DNA of 64,000 nucleotides from Oceanicaulis sp. HLUCCA04 (GTDB lineage: Bacteria > Pseudomonadota > Alphaproteobacteria > Caulobacterales > Maricaulaceae): contig LJSH01000004.1 of NCBI GenBank assembly GCA_001314625.1, positions 174,039-238,038 on the forward strand. The letters run 5' to 3'. Positions 25,122-32,871 of this stretch are shown here, one piece after another (the first letter of the stretch is position 1; each line of letters opens with the position of its first letter). A model generated the notes under the pieces. The model did no database searches. It saw only the letters and a list, made by a program, of their open reading frames with translations, and was not told the DNA's origin. The translations under genes were made by a program, and so were the position numbers.

Positions 25122-25162
25122 CGGGGGCCGCTACCGGCCCTGCAGACAAGCAAAGGCGTGAC

Positions 25163-25627
25163 ATGGCATTGTCAGACCTGATTCCGTCCGGAGGGGCGGT
25201 GGCAGACCTGCCCGGCACCAGCCGCAAGCAGGTGCTCCAGTCATTGTGTGATCTGGCACAGCGCACGTTGCATGTGCCGGCCCGCAAGGTGCTGGACGCG
25301 GTCATGGAGCGCGAGAAGCTCGGCTCGACGGGTGTGGGTGATGGCGTCGCCATTCCCCATGCCCGCACGGGCGATGTGGACCGTGTGTGCGGCGTGTTCG
25401 CGCGGCTGAAAACGCCGGTGGATTTCGACGCCATTGACGGGCGCCATGCCGATCTGGTGTTTCTGCTGCTGGCACCGGAAGATTCCGGGGCCGAGCATCT
25501 CAAAGCCCTTGCCCGCGTGGCGCGCCTGTTCCGCCGGGAAGACATCCGCACAGCCTTGCGCGCTGCGCCGGACTCTGCTGCCGTCAACGCGATTCTCTCC
25601 GGCATGGCCCATACCGACGCGGCCTGA
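25163..25627 (+). CDS. ptsN: PTS IIA-like nitrogen regulatory protein PtsN (EIIA-Ntr)
   Basis: This 154-aa cytosolic phosphocarrier of the nitrogen PTS accepts phosphate from NPr (PtsO) and adjusts potassium, nitrogen and carbon functions by protein contacts. The active histidine is in GVAIPHARTGDV (near residue 70). Start and length agree with the family. It is the last gene of the lptC-lptA-lptB-rpoN-hpf-ptsN run and is convergent with the isoaspartyl peptidase gene 15 bp away. No terminator is evident between them. Confidence 0.94.
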   Translation: MALSDLIPSGGAVADLPGTSRKQVLQSLCDLAQRTLHVPARKVLDAVMEREKLGSTGVGDGVAIPHARTGDVDRVCGVFARLKTPVDFDAIDGRHADLVFLLLAPEDSGAEHLKALARVARLFRREDIRTALRAAPDSAAVNAILSGMAHTDAA

Positions 25628-25641
25628 CAGGCGGTTTTACG

Positions 25642-26514
25642 CTAGCGCGTGATACCCGCTTCGATGCGGCCATCGGCATGGACAATCGCGTGCTTCATGC
25701 CTTGCGAGTTGTATTGCGCACAGACATGACCGCGTGAATCGACCGCGATAATGCCGCCATCCCCGCCCAGCTCGGCGATGTCATCAAGTACGCCTTTCAC
25801 GGCGGCATCCAGATCCGCGCCGAGATAGCGCATGCGCGCCGACACATCGGCGGCCGCATTGGCGCGCATGAAGAACTCGCCCTGGCCTGTGCAGGAGACG
25901 GCGACGCGCGCATCCGCCCAGGTGCCCGAGCCGATAATGGGCGTGTCACCGACGCGGCCCCAGCGCTTTCTGAGCGTGCCGCCCGTCGAGGTGGCCCCGC
26001 ACAGCACGCCGTGGGAATCCAGCACCACACAGCCGACTGTTCCGGTGGCGATCTCGCGGCCATCGGGCACGGCGGCAGGCTGGTAATAGCTGTCCGGGTC
26101 GCCGATTTCCTCAATCTTGTGCGCGCGCGCGATATCGGCGGCGCCAGCAGCCGCAATCAGCACGTGGGGCGTTGCCTCCATCACCACGCGCGCTGCCGTG
26201 ATGGGCGAGGCAAAGCCCTCCAGCGCGGCAACCGCGCCTGCCTTGCGCGACGGTCCCTCCATAATGGATGCATCCAGCTCATAGCGCCCGGCCGTGTTGG
26301 GTGAAGCGCCCCGCCCCGCCACATAGAGCGCACTTTCCTCCATCGCCCGGACCAGCCTGACCGCGATATCGACGGCCTTGTCCCCGCCTGCCAGAAGCGC
26401 TTTGCCTTCTTCGGCGAGGCCGCGCAGATGCACCACTTCGCGCTCATAGGAGCGGTCGGCGAGCACACCGGCTCCGCCATGCAGGACAAGGGCGGTCGGT
26501 CGGGTCATGGGCAT
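25642..26514 (-). CDS. Isoaspartyl peptidase/L-asparaginase (Ntn-hydrolase)
   Basis: This 290-aa precursor cleaves itself to expose an N-terminal threonine. The cleavage site is ATG-T-V-G-C-V-V, with Thr159 as the nucleophile. The substrate loop GGTLRKRWGRVGDTPIIGSG and the later SCTGQGEFFMR (family GxGE) are intact. Such enzymes hydrolyse isoaspartyl dipeptides and asparagine. The N terminus TALVLHGGAG matches the family; start at 26514 or two codons later. It diverges from the SDR gene. No signal peptide is present, so it is cytosolic. Confidence 0.93.
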   Translation of the reverse strand: MPMTRPTALVLHGGAGVLADRSYEREVVHLRGLAEEGKALLAGGDKAVDIAVRLVRAMEESALYVAGRGASPNTAGRYELDASIMEGPSRKAGAVAALEGFASPITAARVVMEATPHVLIAAAGAADIARAHKIEEIGDPDSYYQPAAVPDGREIATGTVGCVVLDSHGVLCGATSTGGTLRKRWGRVGDTPIIGSGTWADARVAVSCTGQGEFFMRANAAADVSARMRYLGADLDAAVKGVLDDIAELGGDGGIIAVDSRGHVCAQYNSQGMKHAIVHADGRIEAGITR

Positions 26515-26665
26515 GTCTCCGTCGGGCAGGAAAGTTTCAGGTGAGGCTCATAACATTCCCGTGCTTCCCTCAGAAGCGCCAAGGCGCTATTTCGTCATGC
26601 CAAGGGCGGTGCGAAAGCGCATCGCATGTGAAAAGCGGCACACCGTTTCAACGGGGAGAGAGTTC

Positions 26666-27439
26666 ATGCAATTCAAGGGCGCAAGCGCAATCATTACCGG
26701 CGGAGCATCAGGTCTGGGCGAGGGCACGGCCCGGCGTCTGGCTGCTGAAGGATGCAAGGTCGGCATTTTCGATCTCAATGAAGAGCGCGGCGAAGCGCTG
26801 GCCAAAGAGCTGGGCGGTGTGTTTGCGAAAGTGAATGTGGCCGATGTGGACAGCGTGAAAGCCGGTTTTGAAAAGGTGCGCGCGGCCAATGGCCAGGAAC
26901 GCATCCTGGTAAACTGCGCGGGCATTGGCTGGGCGGAAAAGACCGCGCGCCGCTCGTCCTCGGGCGATATTATCGGCCACCAGCTCGACAAGTTTGCCCT
27001 GGTCGTGAACATCAACCTTATCGGCTCGTTCAACTGCGCCGTGCTGGCCGCCGAAGGCATGCTGACCCTTGATCCTGATGCGTCGGGACGCGGTGTGATC
27101 GTCAATACGGCGTCTGTCGCTGCGCAGGACGGCCAGATTGGCCAGGTCGCGTATTCAGCGTCCAAGGGCGGCATTTACGGCATGACCCTGCCAATGGCGC
27201 GTGACCTCGCGCGTGAAGGGATCCGCGTGAACACCATCCTGCCGGGCTTTTTCGAAACGCCGATCTACCAGCAAATGCCGCCGGAAGTGAAAGTAAACCT
27301 CGCCAGCCATCTGCAGTTCCCGCAGCGTTTTGGCACGCCGGCCGAATACGCCGATCTGGTCGCCTTCATGGTCGGCAATGACTATATCAACGCCGAATGT
27401 GTGCGCCTTGATGCCGGCGCGCGTATGCCCCCGAAATAG
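26666..27439 (+). CDS. SDR family 3-hydroxyacyl-CoA dehydrogenase-like oxidoreductase
   Basis: This 257-aa classical short-chain dehydrogenase starts at 26666, with GGGGAGAG about 7 bp upstream. Cofactor motif TGGASGLG (10-17), NAG variant NCAGIG, and catalytic Ser plus YSASK are present, and Asp at the end of beta-2 (IFDLNEER) favours NAD. The wording VNINLIGSFNCAVLAAEGM and LPGFFETPIYQQMPPEV is like the type II 3-hydroxyacyl-CoA dehydrogenase (HSD17B10-like) branch used in fatty acid or branched-chain degradation. It stands alone, followed by a family A repeat. Confidence 0.88.
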   Translation: MQFKGASAIITGGASGLGEGTARRLAAEGCKVGIFDLNEERGEALAKELGGVFAKVNVADVDSVKAGFEKVRAANGQERILVNCAGIGWAEKTARRSSSGDIIGHQLDKFALVVNINLIGSFNCAVLAAEGMLTLDPDASGRGVIVNTASVAAQDGQIGQVAYSASKGGIYGMTLPMARDLAREGIRVNTILPGFFETPIYQQMPPEVKVNLASHLQFPQRFGTPAEYADLVAFMVGNDYINAECVRLDAGARMPPK

Positions 27440-27475
27440 GGGTTGGGCGGCTTCTGGCGCTGCCCCTTCAATCTT

Positions 27476-27563
27476 TCGTCGTTCCCGCGCAGGCGGGAAC
27501 CCAGAGCCGTCTGCGAGGCTTTCGCGCTTCAGCTCTGGACCCCCACCTGCGTGGGGGTGACGA
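27476..27563. repeat. Dispersed inverted repeat, family A copy 2
   Basis: This is a second 88-bp copy of the element at 6993-7081. The left arms of the two are identical over 37 bp (27473-27509). The right arm (27533-27563) matches the left arm in inverted orientation at 23 of 31 positions, so it has diverged more than in copy 1. Here it lies between two genes in tandem (SDR and TonB receptor), upstream of the receptor's regulatory region. Confidence 0.85.
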
Positions 27564-27650
27564 GTGTTGAGTGGAACGCCGCCGCCCGCTTATCCACCTA
27601 ACTGCAATTCATTCTCAGAAGCTATTGGCAGCGCATGGCCCGTCCTGTAG

Positions 27651-27667
27651 GTGAGACTTATTCTCAC
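27651..27667. promoter_or_regulatory. Fur-like inverted repeat before the FecA-like receptor
   Basis: GTGAGA-CTTAT-TCTCAC is a perfect 6-bp inverted repeat with a 5-bp spacer, 32 bp before the receptor ATG. The ATTCTCA core also appears at 27610-27616 and upstream of the second TonB receptor (49105-49111). This suggests iron control by Fur or a related regulator. Confidence 0.45.
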
Positions 27668-27698
27668 TTTCAGCTTACGTCAGGGACGACGCCACCTC

Positions 27699-29954
27699 AT
27701 GCGCACGCTTCTTCTTGCCGGTACGGCCATGCTGGCCCTTGCAGCCCAGGCGGCTGCTGACACCTCCCATAACTCAGGCAATGACTCTGGCAATGATGCC
27801 GGTCTCGATGTCGAGACGATCACGATTATCGGCCTGAAGGGTGATGCGCGTGATGTCGCGGGCGCGGCCGCGCTGCTGCCCAGCGAAGTGCTGCAACTGC
27901 AGGACTATACCGATATCAACCGCGTGCTGCGTCAGGTGCCGGGTGTGAATATCCAGGAAGAAGATGGCTACGGCCTGCGCCCGAATATCGGCCTGCGCGG
28001 TACCGGACTGGACCGTTCGGCCAATATTGTCCTGATGGAAGACGGCATTCTGGCCGCGCCTGCTCCCTACGCGGCGTCGGCAGCGTATTATTCTCCTTAT
28101 GTAGGCCGGATGGCGGGTGTCGAGATCGTCAAGGGCGCGGCCGGTGTGCGCTACGGCCCGCGCACGCAAGGCGGCTCGGTCAACTTCCTGTCCACGCCGG
28201 TGCCTGACAGCTGGTCGGGGCGTCTGGCCATTACCGCAGGTGAGGAAGAGGCGCGGCGCATCCACGCCTATGCCGGTGGCATGAGCGAAGTCTCGCCCGG
28301 CATGCGTCTGGGCGGTCTTGTCGAGGCCTATACCGACAGCGCCGAGGGCTTCAAGACCATCGATTTCAATGCAGACCGCAGCACGGGCTTTGACCTGACC
28401 GATTTTGGCGCGCGGCTACGCGCCGAGTTCGACGGAGAGGGCGTTACTCATGCTGTCGAGCTGCGCTACCAGACGTCTGACGAGACCTCCGACGAGACCT
28501 ATATGGGCCTCACCGATGCCGATTTCGCGGCCAGTCCGTACCGGCGCTATGCGGCTAGCGCCAATGACCAGATCAATGTCGATCAGTCGCGCTGGGTGCT
28601 GCGTTATGATGCCGCCTTCGACAATGGCCTGAACTTCACGGCGCTGACCTACCGCAACGAGGTGGCGCGCAACTGGTTCAAGGTGGAAGGCGTCAATGCC
28701 GGCGCTGGCCGACGCTCGCTGGGGGCGGTCTTGTCCGATCCGGTGACCTTCGCAGCCGAGTATGCCGTGCTCACGGGCCAGCCGGGCCTTGTCTCGGTCG
28801 ATGATGCCGTGATCTCACGCAATAATAACCGCTCTTATCTGGCGGAAGGCGTTCAGGCCGAATTGGCCGGTGATGCCGCGCTGTTCGGCGCCAATCATCG
28901 CTGGCGGGTGGGCGTGCGCGCCCACCGCGACTCCGAAGACCGCTTCCAGAACGAGGTCTTCTACCGCATGGACAACTCGCAACTGGTGCAGACCGGCGCG
29001 CAGACGCCCGGCCAGCACGCCAACCGGGTAAGCGAGGCCGAGGCGCTGGCCATTTTCGTTCAGGACGAGATCAGCTTTGGCGCGCTCACCCTGGTACCGG
29101 GCCTGCGTTATGAGCGCATTGAAGGCACGCAAACGCGCTGGGCCGGGACCGACCAGAACCGCACAGGCGCGACGACCGTAAGCGGCAGCACCACCGATGT
29201 GCTTATTCCGGGTCTTGGCGTGCGCTACCAGCTCAACGGAAGCGTATCCCTGTTTGGCGGTGTGCATCGCGGCTTTGCGCCGTCCTCCCCGTCCTCGCAG
29301 AGCGATCCCGAAGACGCGGTGAACTGGGAGGCCGGTGTGCGCTGGACTGGCGCAGCCGCCTTTGTCGAGGCGGTTGGCTTCTTCAACGATTACTCCAACC
29401 TCATAGGCACCTGCACGGCCTCCACGGGCGGCGGCTGCACCATCGGCACGCAGTTCGATGGCGGCGAGGTGGATGTGCGCGGGCTGGAATTGTCGGCAGG
29501 CACGGATCTGGCGAGCCTTGCCGGCTGGAGCACAGTCTCGGTGCCTGTGCGCGGGGCGTATACCTGGACCGATGCCGAGTTTCAGACCGCGTTTACGTCG
29601 GGCTATGGCCCGTGGGGCAGTGTGCAGGCCGGTGACCAGCTGCCCTACCTGCCCGAGCACCAATGGTTTGCCTCTATCGGGCTGGAGCAGGGCCGCTTTG
29701 GCAGCCAGCTCGCCCTGACATGGAATGGCGAGCGCCGCACCGTGGCCGGGCAGGGCGCCATTCCGGCGGGCCGCTTCCTTGACTCCTATGCGGTAGCCGA
29801 TCTGGCGGTCTGGTATGATCTCAGCGACGCGCTGCGCGCGCGTGTGCAGGTCAGAAACCTCACCGATGAGGTCTACGCCGCGTCACGCAGTCCGGCGGGC
29901 CTGCGCCCCGGCGCACCGCGCGCAGTATTGTTCGGCCTGTCGGCAAACTTCTAG
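27699..29954 (+). CDS. TonB-dependent outer-membrane receptor, FecA-like
   Basis: This 751-aa outer-membrane gated channel has a signal peptide MRTLLLAGTAMLALAAQAAA. The plug domain (about 50-165) contains DINRVLRQVPGVNIQEEDGYGLRPNIGLRG and VEIVKGAAGVRYGPRTQGGSVNFLS. The 22-strand barrel follows and ends ...AVLFGLSANF with terminal Phe. The plug is of the FecA/iron-dicitrate type. I start at 27699, where the signal peptide begins; a GTG at 27651 would lie in the operator. Inverted repeats with ATTCTCA upstream suggest iron regulation. A strong terminator follows. The substrate is not readable from the sequence. Confidence 0.9.
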   Translation: MRTLLLAGTAMLALAAQAAADTSHNSGNDSGNDAGLDVETITIIGLKGDARDVAGAAALLPSEVLQLQDYTDINRVLRQVPGVNIQEEDGYGLRPNIGLRGTGLDRSANIVLMEDGILAAPAPYAASAAYYSPYVGRMAGVEIVKGAAGVRYGPRTQGGSVNFLSTPVPDSWSGRLAITAGEEEARRIHAYAGGMSEVSPGMRLGGLVEAYTDSAEGFKTIDFNADRSTGFDLTDFGARLRAEFDGEGVTHAVELRYQTSDETSDETYMGLTDADFAASPYRRYAASANDQINVDQSRWVLRYDAAFDNGLNFTALTYRNEVARNWFKVEGVNAGAGRRSLGAVLSDPVTFAAEYAVLTGQPGLVSVDDAVISRNNNRSYLAEGVQAELAGDAALFGANHRWRVGVRAHRDSEDRFQNEVFYRMDNSQLVQTGAQTPGQHANRVSEAEALAIFVQDEISFGALTLVPGLRYERIEGTQTRWAGTDQNRTGATTVSGSTTDVLIPGLGVRYQLNGSVSLFGGVHRGFAPSSPSSQSDPEDAVNWEAGVRWTGAAAFVEAVGFFNDYSNLIGTCTASTGGGCTIGTQFDGGEVDVRGLELSAGTDLASLAGWSTVSVPVRGAYTWTDAEFQTAFTSGYGPWGSVQAGDQLPYLPEHQWFASIGLEQGRFGSQLALTWNGERRTVAGQGAIPAGRFLDSYAVADLAVWYDLSDALRARVQVRNLTDEVYAASRSPAGLRPGAPRAVLFGLSANF

Positions 29955-29977
29955 CCGCTTCCAGCCAGCCTGAACAC

Positions 29978-30009
29978 AAAAGCCCCGGACGGAAACGTCC
30001 GGGGCTTTT
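29978..30009. terminator. Bidirectional terminator between TonB receptor and lipoprotein gene
   Basis: AAAAGCCCCGGAC-GGAA-ACGTCCGGGGCTTTT-like perfect hairpin (12-13 bp stem) flanked by A and T runs, between convergent genes. Confidence 0.85.
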
Positions 30010-30028
30010 GCCGTCGATGTGTTTTGCC

Positions 30029-30553
30029 CTACTGAACGGGCGGGCGAACCAACGGACCCAGATTGCGGATCACGTCAGCGGCGTCAAACGCATCCGGGCT
30101 GTCGGGGGTTTCGCCCCGGCCCAGCTGGACTTCGGCCATTGCTTCATAGCGTGTGACCTCACGCAGATTCACGTCATCCCAGAACGGATCGCGCCAGCCA
30201 TACCAGCCGTGACGCGGATGGTAGTAGCGATAAAAGACATCAAAGCGGTCGTGATAGCGCGTTGCCGTGCCGGTGAAACGGCGCTCGGCCTCGGTATCGC
30301 GGCGGATCAGGCGGAAATAGTCATATCCCCGCTCGCGGGTCAGCTCCGCTGCGCGGTAGAGCAGGAATGTCTCGACAGACTGGCGCTCGGTCAGCGAATT
30401 GCCCGAGAAGCTCACCATGAAGCGGTTCTCTTCGACCTGCTGTTCGGAATAGCCATATCCGCCTTCGGCGGTGGCGCGCTGGTAGGGGGTGGATTCAGCG
30501 CATGCAACCAAAAGGGCCGCGCTGGCGGCAAACCCCGTCAAAAGGTGTTTCAT
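30029..30553 (-). CDS. Envelope lipoprotein, CC0125/CC1285-like
   Basis: This 174-aa lipoprotein has a signal peptide MKHLLTGFAASAALLVAC, with lipobox Leu-Val-Ala-Cys18. The mature part opens with PYQRATAEGGYGYSEQQVEENRFMVSF, followed by RAAELTRERGYDYFRLI. This combination is what I recall for the CC0125/CC1285 lipoprotein family of caulobacters, whose function is unknown. A Tyr/Trp/His-rich stretch (YRYYHPRHGWYGWRDPFWDD) precedes the end. It is convergent with the TonB receptor. The Ser after the +1 Cys+1 position gives no inner-membrane retention signal. Confidence 0.75.
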   Translation of the reverse strand: MKHLLTGFAASAALLVACAESTPYQRATAEGGYGYSEQQVEENRFMVSFSGNSLTERQSVETFLLYRAAELTRERGYDYFRLIRRDTEAERRFTGTATRYHDRFDVFYRYYHPRHGWYGWRDPFWDDVNLREVTRYEAMAEVQLGRGETPDSPDAFDAADVIRNLGPLVRPPVQ

Positions 30554-30649
30554 GGCTCATAGCTCCCACGAGTTTTTGGTCCCAACCCGATAACTGATAT
30601 GGGGCGGGTTCGTTCCGCAGCCAAGTATAGCCGCTGGCGGCCTTGCGGG

Positions 30650-31267
30650 CTACGGGGCCGCACCGGTGAGGCCCAGCTGGGCCAGATGCGCTTTCAGGGC
30701 CGGCGCGCCCGTGAAATGGTGAACCGCAAAGCCCGCCTTTGCGCCTGCCTCGATATTGTCCAGCCGGTCATCAATGAAGAGCGTGTCTTCCGGCGGCGTG
30801 GCGATACGCTCAATCGTCAGGCGGTAGATCGCCGGATCGGGTTTTACAATGCCCTCCTGTCCGGAAATCACGGCAGTCTGGAAGAGCGAGAAGGCCGGGA
30901 ACAGGGCCTGGACATCCGGCCATTTTTCCGCCGGCATGTTGGAGAGCGCGTACTGGGGCACGCCGCGGCGGTGGAGGGCTTCGATGAGCCCCTCCATGCC
31001 GGGCATATAGCCGTGGAACATGTCGTTCCAGCCGGTGTCCCACGCCTTTATGAGGTCTGCCTTGCCGGGATGCCGGGCGATAAGCGCAGCGCGATTGTCC
31101 GCCATGGTGACGCCCCGGTCATGGGCTTCGTGCCAGCCCATCGTACAGACAGACGCAAGAAAATCCCGGCGCGACTCAGCGTCCGGGATCAGCCTGGAAT
31201 AGAGATATTCGGGGTCCCAGTCTGCCAGTGTGCGTCCCAGATCCCACAGGATGGCGCGCACGGGCAC
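30650..31267 (-). CDS. HAD superfamily hydrolase (YihX-like)
   Basis: This 205-aa cytosolic phosphatase-like protein has motif I ILWDLGRTLADWD, where Asp is the nucleophile but the usual second Asp (DxD) is Gly, as in the YihX-type branch (DLGN). Motif II Ser is in YALSNMPAE, motif III Lys in GIVKPDPAIY, and motif IV is TLFIDDRLDNIEAG. All are intact, so it is probably active on a small phosphorylated substrate. A four-helix cap lies between about 20 and 90. It is followed by rpmJ upstream on the same strand. The substrate is unknown. Confidence 0.85.
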   Translation of the reverse strand: MPVRAILWDLGRTLADWDPEYLYSRLIPDAESRRDFLASVCTMGWHEAHDRGVTMADNRAALIARHPGKADLIKAWDTGWNDMFHGYMPGMEGLIEALHRRGVPQYALSNMPAEKWPDVQALFPAFSLFQTAVISGQEGIVKPDPAIYRLTIERIATPPEDTLFIDDRLDNIEAGAKAGFAVHHFTGAPALKAHLAQLGLTGAAP

Positions 31268-31279
31268 GGACGGCCCTGA

Positions 31280-31405
31280 CTAGCCGGCGCGGGCCTTGAA
31301 GCGCGGATCGGTCTTGTTGATCACGTAGACGCGGCCACGGCGGCGCACCACCTGGCAATCGCGGTGCCGGGCTTTCAGGGAGCGGATGGAGCTGCGCACT
31401 TTCAT
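31280..31405 (-). CDS. rpmJ: 50S ribosomal protein L36 (C-minus type)
   Basis: This 41-aa basic protein, [21 protein letters not shown] then [20 protein letters not shown], is L36 of the large subunit. It keeps only one of the four zinc-binding cysteines, so it is the zinc-independent (C-minus) form, which is standard in alphaproteobacteria. The start is at 31405; an upstream extension of the frame has no similarity. A TTGACT-N17-TAACAC promoter sits 59 bp upstream. It precedes the HAD hydrolase gene by 12 bp. Confidence 0.95.
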   Translation of the reverse strand: MKVRSSIRSLKARHRDCQVVRRRGRVYVINKTDPRFKARAG

Positions 31406-31463
31406 GGTCTTGTCTCGTACCTGGTGCGGAGCGCGTAGCGCCCGCGTTTTCAAGGGAGCGCAG

Positions 31464-31492
31464 GTGTTACAGTCCGCTCCCGCGCAAGTCAA
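31464..31492 (-). promoter_or_regulatory. Candidate rpmJ promoter
   Basis: On the minus strand TTGACT (31487-31492), 17 bp, then TAACAC (31464-31469). The -35 is strong and the -10 weaker. Located 59 bp before the rpmJ ATG. Confidence 0.4.
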
Positions 31493-31530
31493 CCTGGTAA
31501 GGGCCCGTGCTGCACACGCGTCGCGTCAGA

Positions 31531-32637
31531 CTACTCGATCAGGCGGACATAGCGCTCGGCGCTGGTATCAATCTGCGGACATTCCATGACGATGCGGATA
31601 TCGTCATAATCACGGTCGGTCCAGCCCATCTGGGTCCAGTTGGCGGTGCCGCCGGGCAGGCCGGGCGGACGGTCTTCCCAACCGTAATACATGTAGCGGC
31701 CCGGGCTGCACCCGCGTTCGGCCTGTGCCGGTGTCCGGTTTTTCCCGGACGTGATAATGCCGCCCTCGCTCGTTGGCCGGCATTCGTCTGCGCTTTCACA
31801 CAATACCGTTTCGAGAATGTCGTACTGGAGCCCGGTATGGTTCTCCTGGCCGTTCCCAAGCGCGGTATCGGTAAAATAGCGGTGACGGCACGGATTGGGA
31901 ACGCCTGCGGTCGGGCTGTGCTGGCACCAGTTTGCGTCATTATCCGGATTGTGGTCGATGCGCTCGGGGTTCGTCCGCGAGAAGCGCAGATTGTACAGCT
32001 CGAAACTGATCGTCTCGCCTTCCTCGCAGCGCGGCCAGCTATACTGGTTGGGCCAGCGGGTGAGGTAGTTGATTCCGTTATTGTCCTGCACCGGGGTGCG
32101 CTGGGTCCGGCGTTGCTCCGGCGTCTTGTCCGCTTCCGGGTCAGGATCATAGCAATAGACATAGATGCGGTTGTAATCGCCCGCTTCGGGGTCCAGCCAG
32201 CTGACTTCGGGCGGCTCATACTGGAGGAGCGGCTGGTGCAGGCGCGCGGTGGCGCGCACCGAAACGCGCACGCTGTCACCGATGGCGGGCAGCGTATGGA
32301 TCAGCATGGTGGACACGCGCGCACTGGCGTTGACACGAAAGTCCAGACCGTCCCATGCGCCATTGATACTCAGATCGCTCAAGCCCGCATCGCCGAAATT
32401 GGCCAGCACCCGGCTGTTCATCGCGCTGATCTGCGCGCCGTGATTCTGGTCCGGTCCGCCCACGGCGGCGTTGAGCGCGGTAGCGTCGGCTTCGGCCTGC
32501 AGGGCGGTGCGTACATTGACCAGGCGCGCGGTATCGACCGATACGCCTGCGAGCCCCATTACCGGCACCAGAGACAGCGCAAAGACGACCGCGATATTGC
32601 CGGACTTGTCCTTGAAAAAGCGTGAGACGCGTTTCAT
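31531..32637 (-). CDS. TadG-like protein with N-terminal pseudopilin helix
   Basis: This 368-aa protein begins MKRVSRFFKDKSGNIAVVFALSLVPVMGLAG, the TadE/TadG-like (PF13400-type) start in which a basic leader and D-K-S-G-N precede one long membrane helix. VDTARLVNVRTALQAEADATALNAA follows, also typical. The exported part is rich in Asn, Asp, Tyr and Cys (eight or more Cys), so disulfides are likely. It is alone here, about 23 kb from the tadE/tadG-like pair and without other tad genes. The start at 32637 is preferred over a GTG four codons upstream. The role is unknown beyond a probable pilus or surface association. Confidence 0.72.
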   Translation of the reverse strand: MKRVSRFFKDKSGNIAVVFALSLVPVMGLAGVSVDTARLVNVRTALQAEADATALNAAVGGPDQNHGAQISAMNSRVLANFGDAGLSDLSINGAWDGLDFRVNASARVSTMLIHTLPAIGDSVRVSVRATARLHQPLLQYEPPEVSWLDPEAGDYNRIYVYCYDPDPEADKTPEQRRTQRTPVQDNNGINYLTRWPNQYSWPRCEEGETISFELYNLRFSRTNPERIDHNPDNDANWCQHSPTAGVPNPCRHRYFTDTALGNGQENHTGLQYDILETVLCESADECRPTSEGGIITSGKNRTPAQAERGCSPGRYMYYGWEDRPPGLPGGTANWTQMGWTDRDYDDIRIVMECPQIDTSAERYVRLIE

Positions 32638-32747
32638 GCCCAAAGCCACCCCATTGAACCGGCGTGCAGGGAAATCTGCCGGAGATCACCGGGGAAATTA
32701 ACAGGCAAGACTTAATGGGGCGTAAGAAAACATAATTAATTTAGTGT

Positions 32748-32770
32748 GTTAGCGTAAAGCTTCTGCTAAC
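32748..32770. promoter_or_regulatory. Inverted repeat GTTAGC-N11-GCTAAC
   Basis: This 23-bp palindrome with an AAGCTT centre lies in the AT-rich 234-bp divergent region between the tadG-like gene and the lytic transglycosylase gene. Regulators commonly bind such spaced half-sites, so it may control one or both genes. The binding protein cannot be named. Confidence 0.4.
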
Positions 32771-32871
32771 CATGATAGCGTTGGCGTTCATCACGCATTG
32801 ATCTTGCAGCTGCTAGAAGGAAGACTTCGCTCCATGGGGTTGGCGCACGGCTTCACGGTGAGGACATAAAG

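Noticed and set aside
32697-32720. CtrA box TTAA-N7-TTAA in the tadG-like/mltB gap
   Set aside because: The two TTAA elements at 32698 and 32712 are separated by 10 bp instead of 7.
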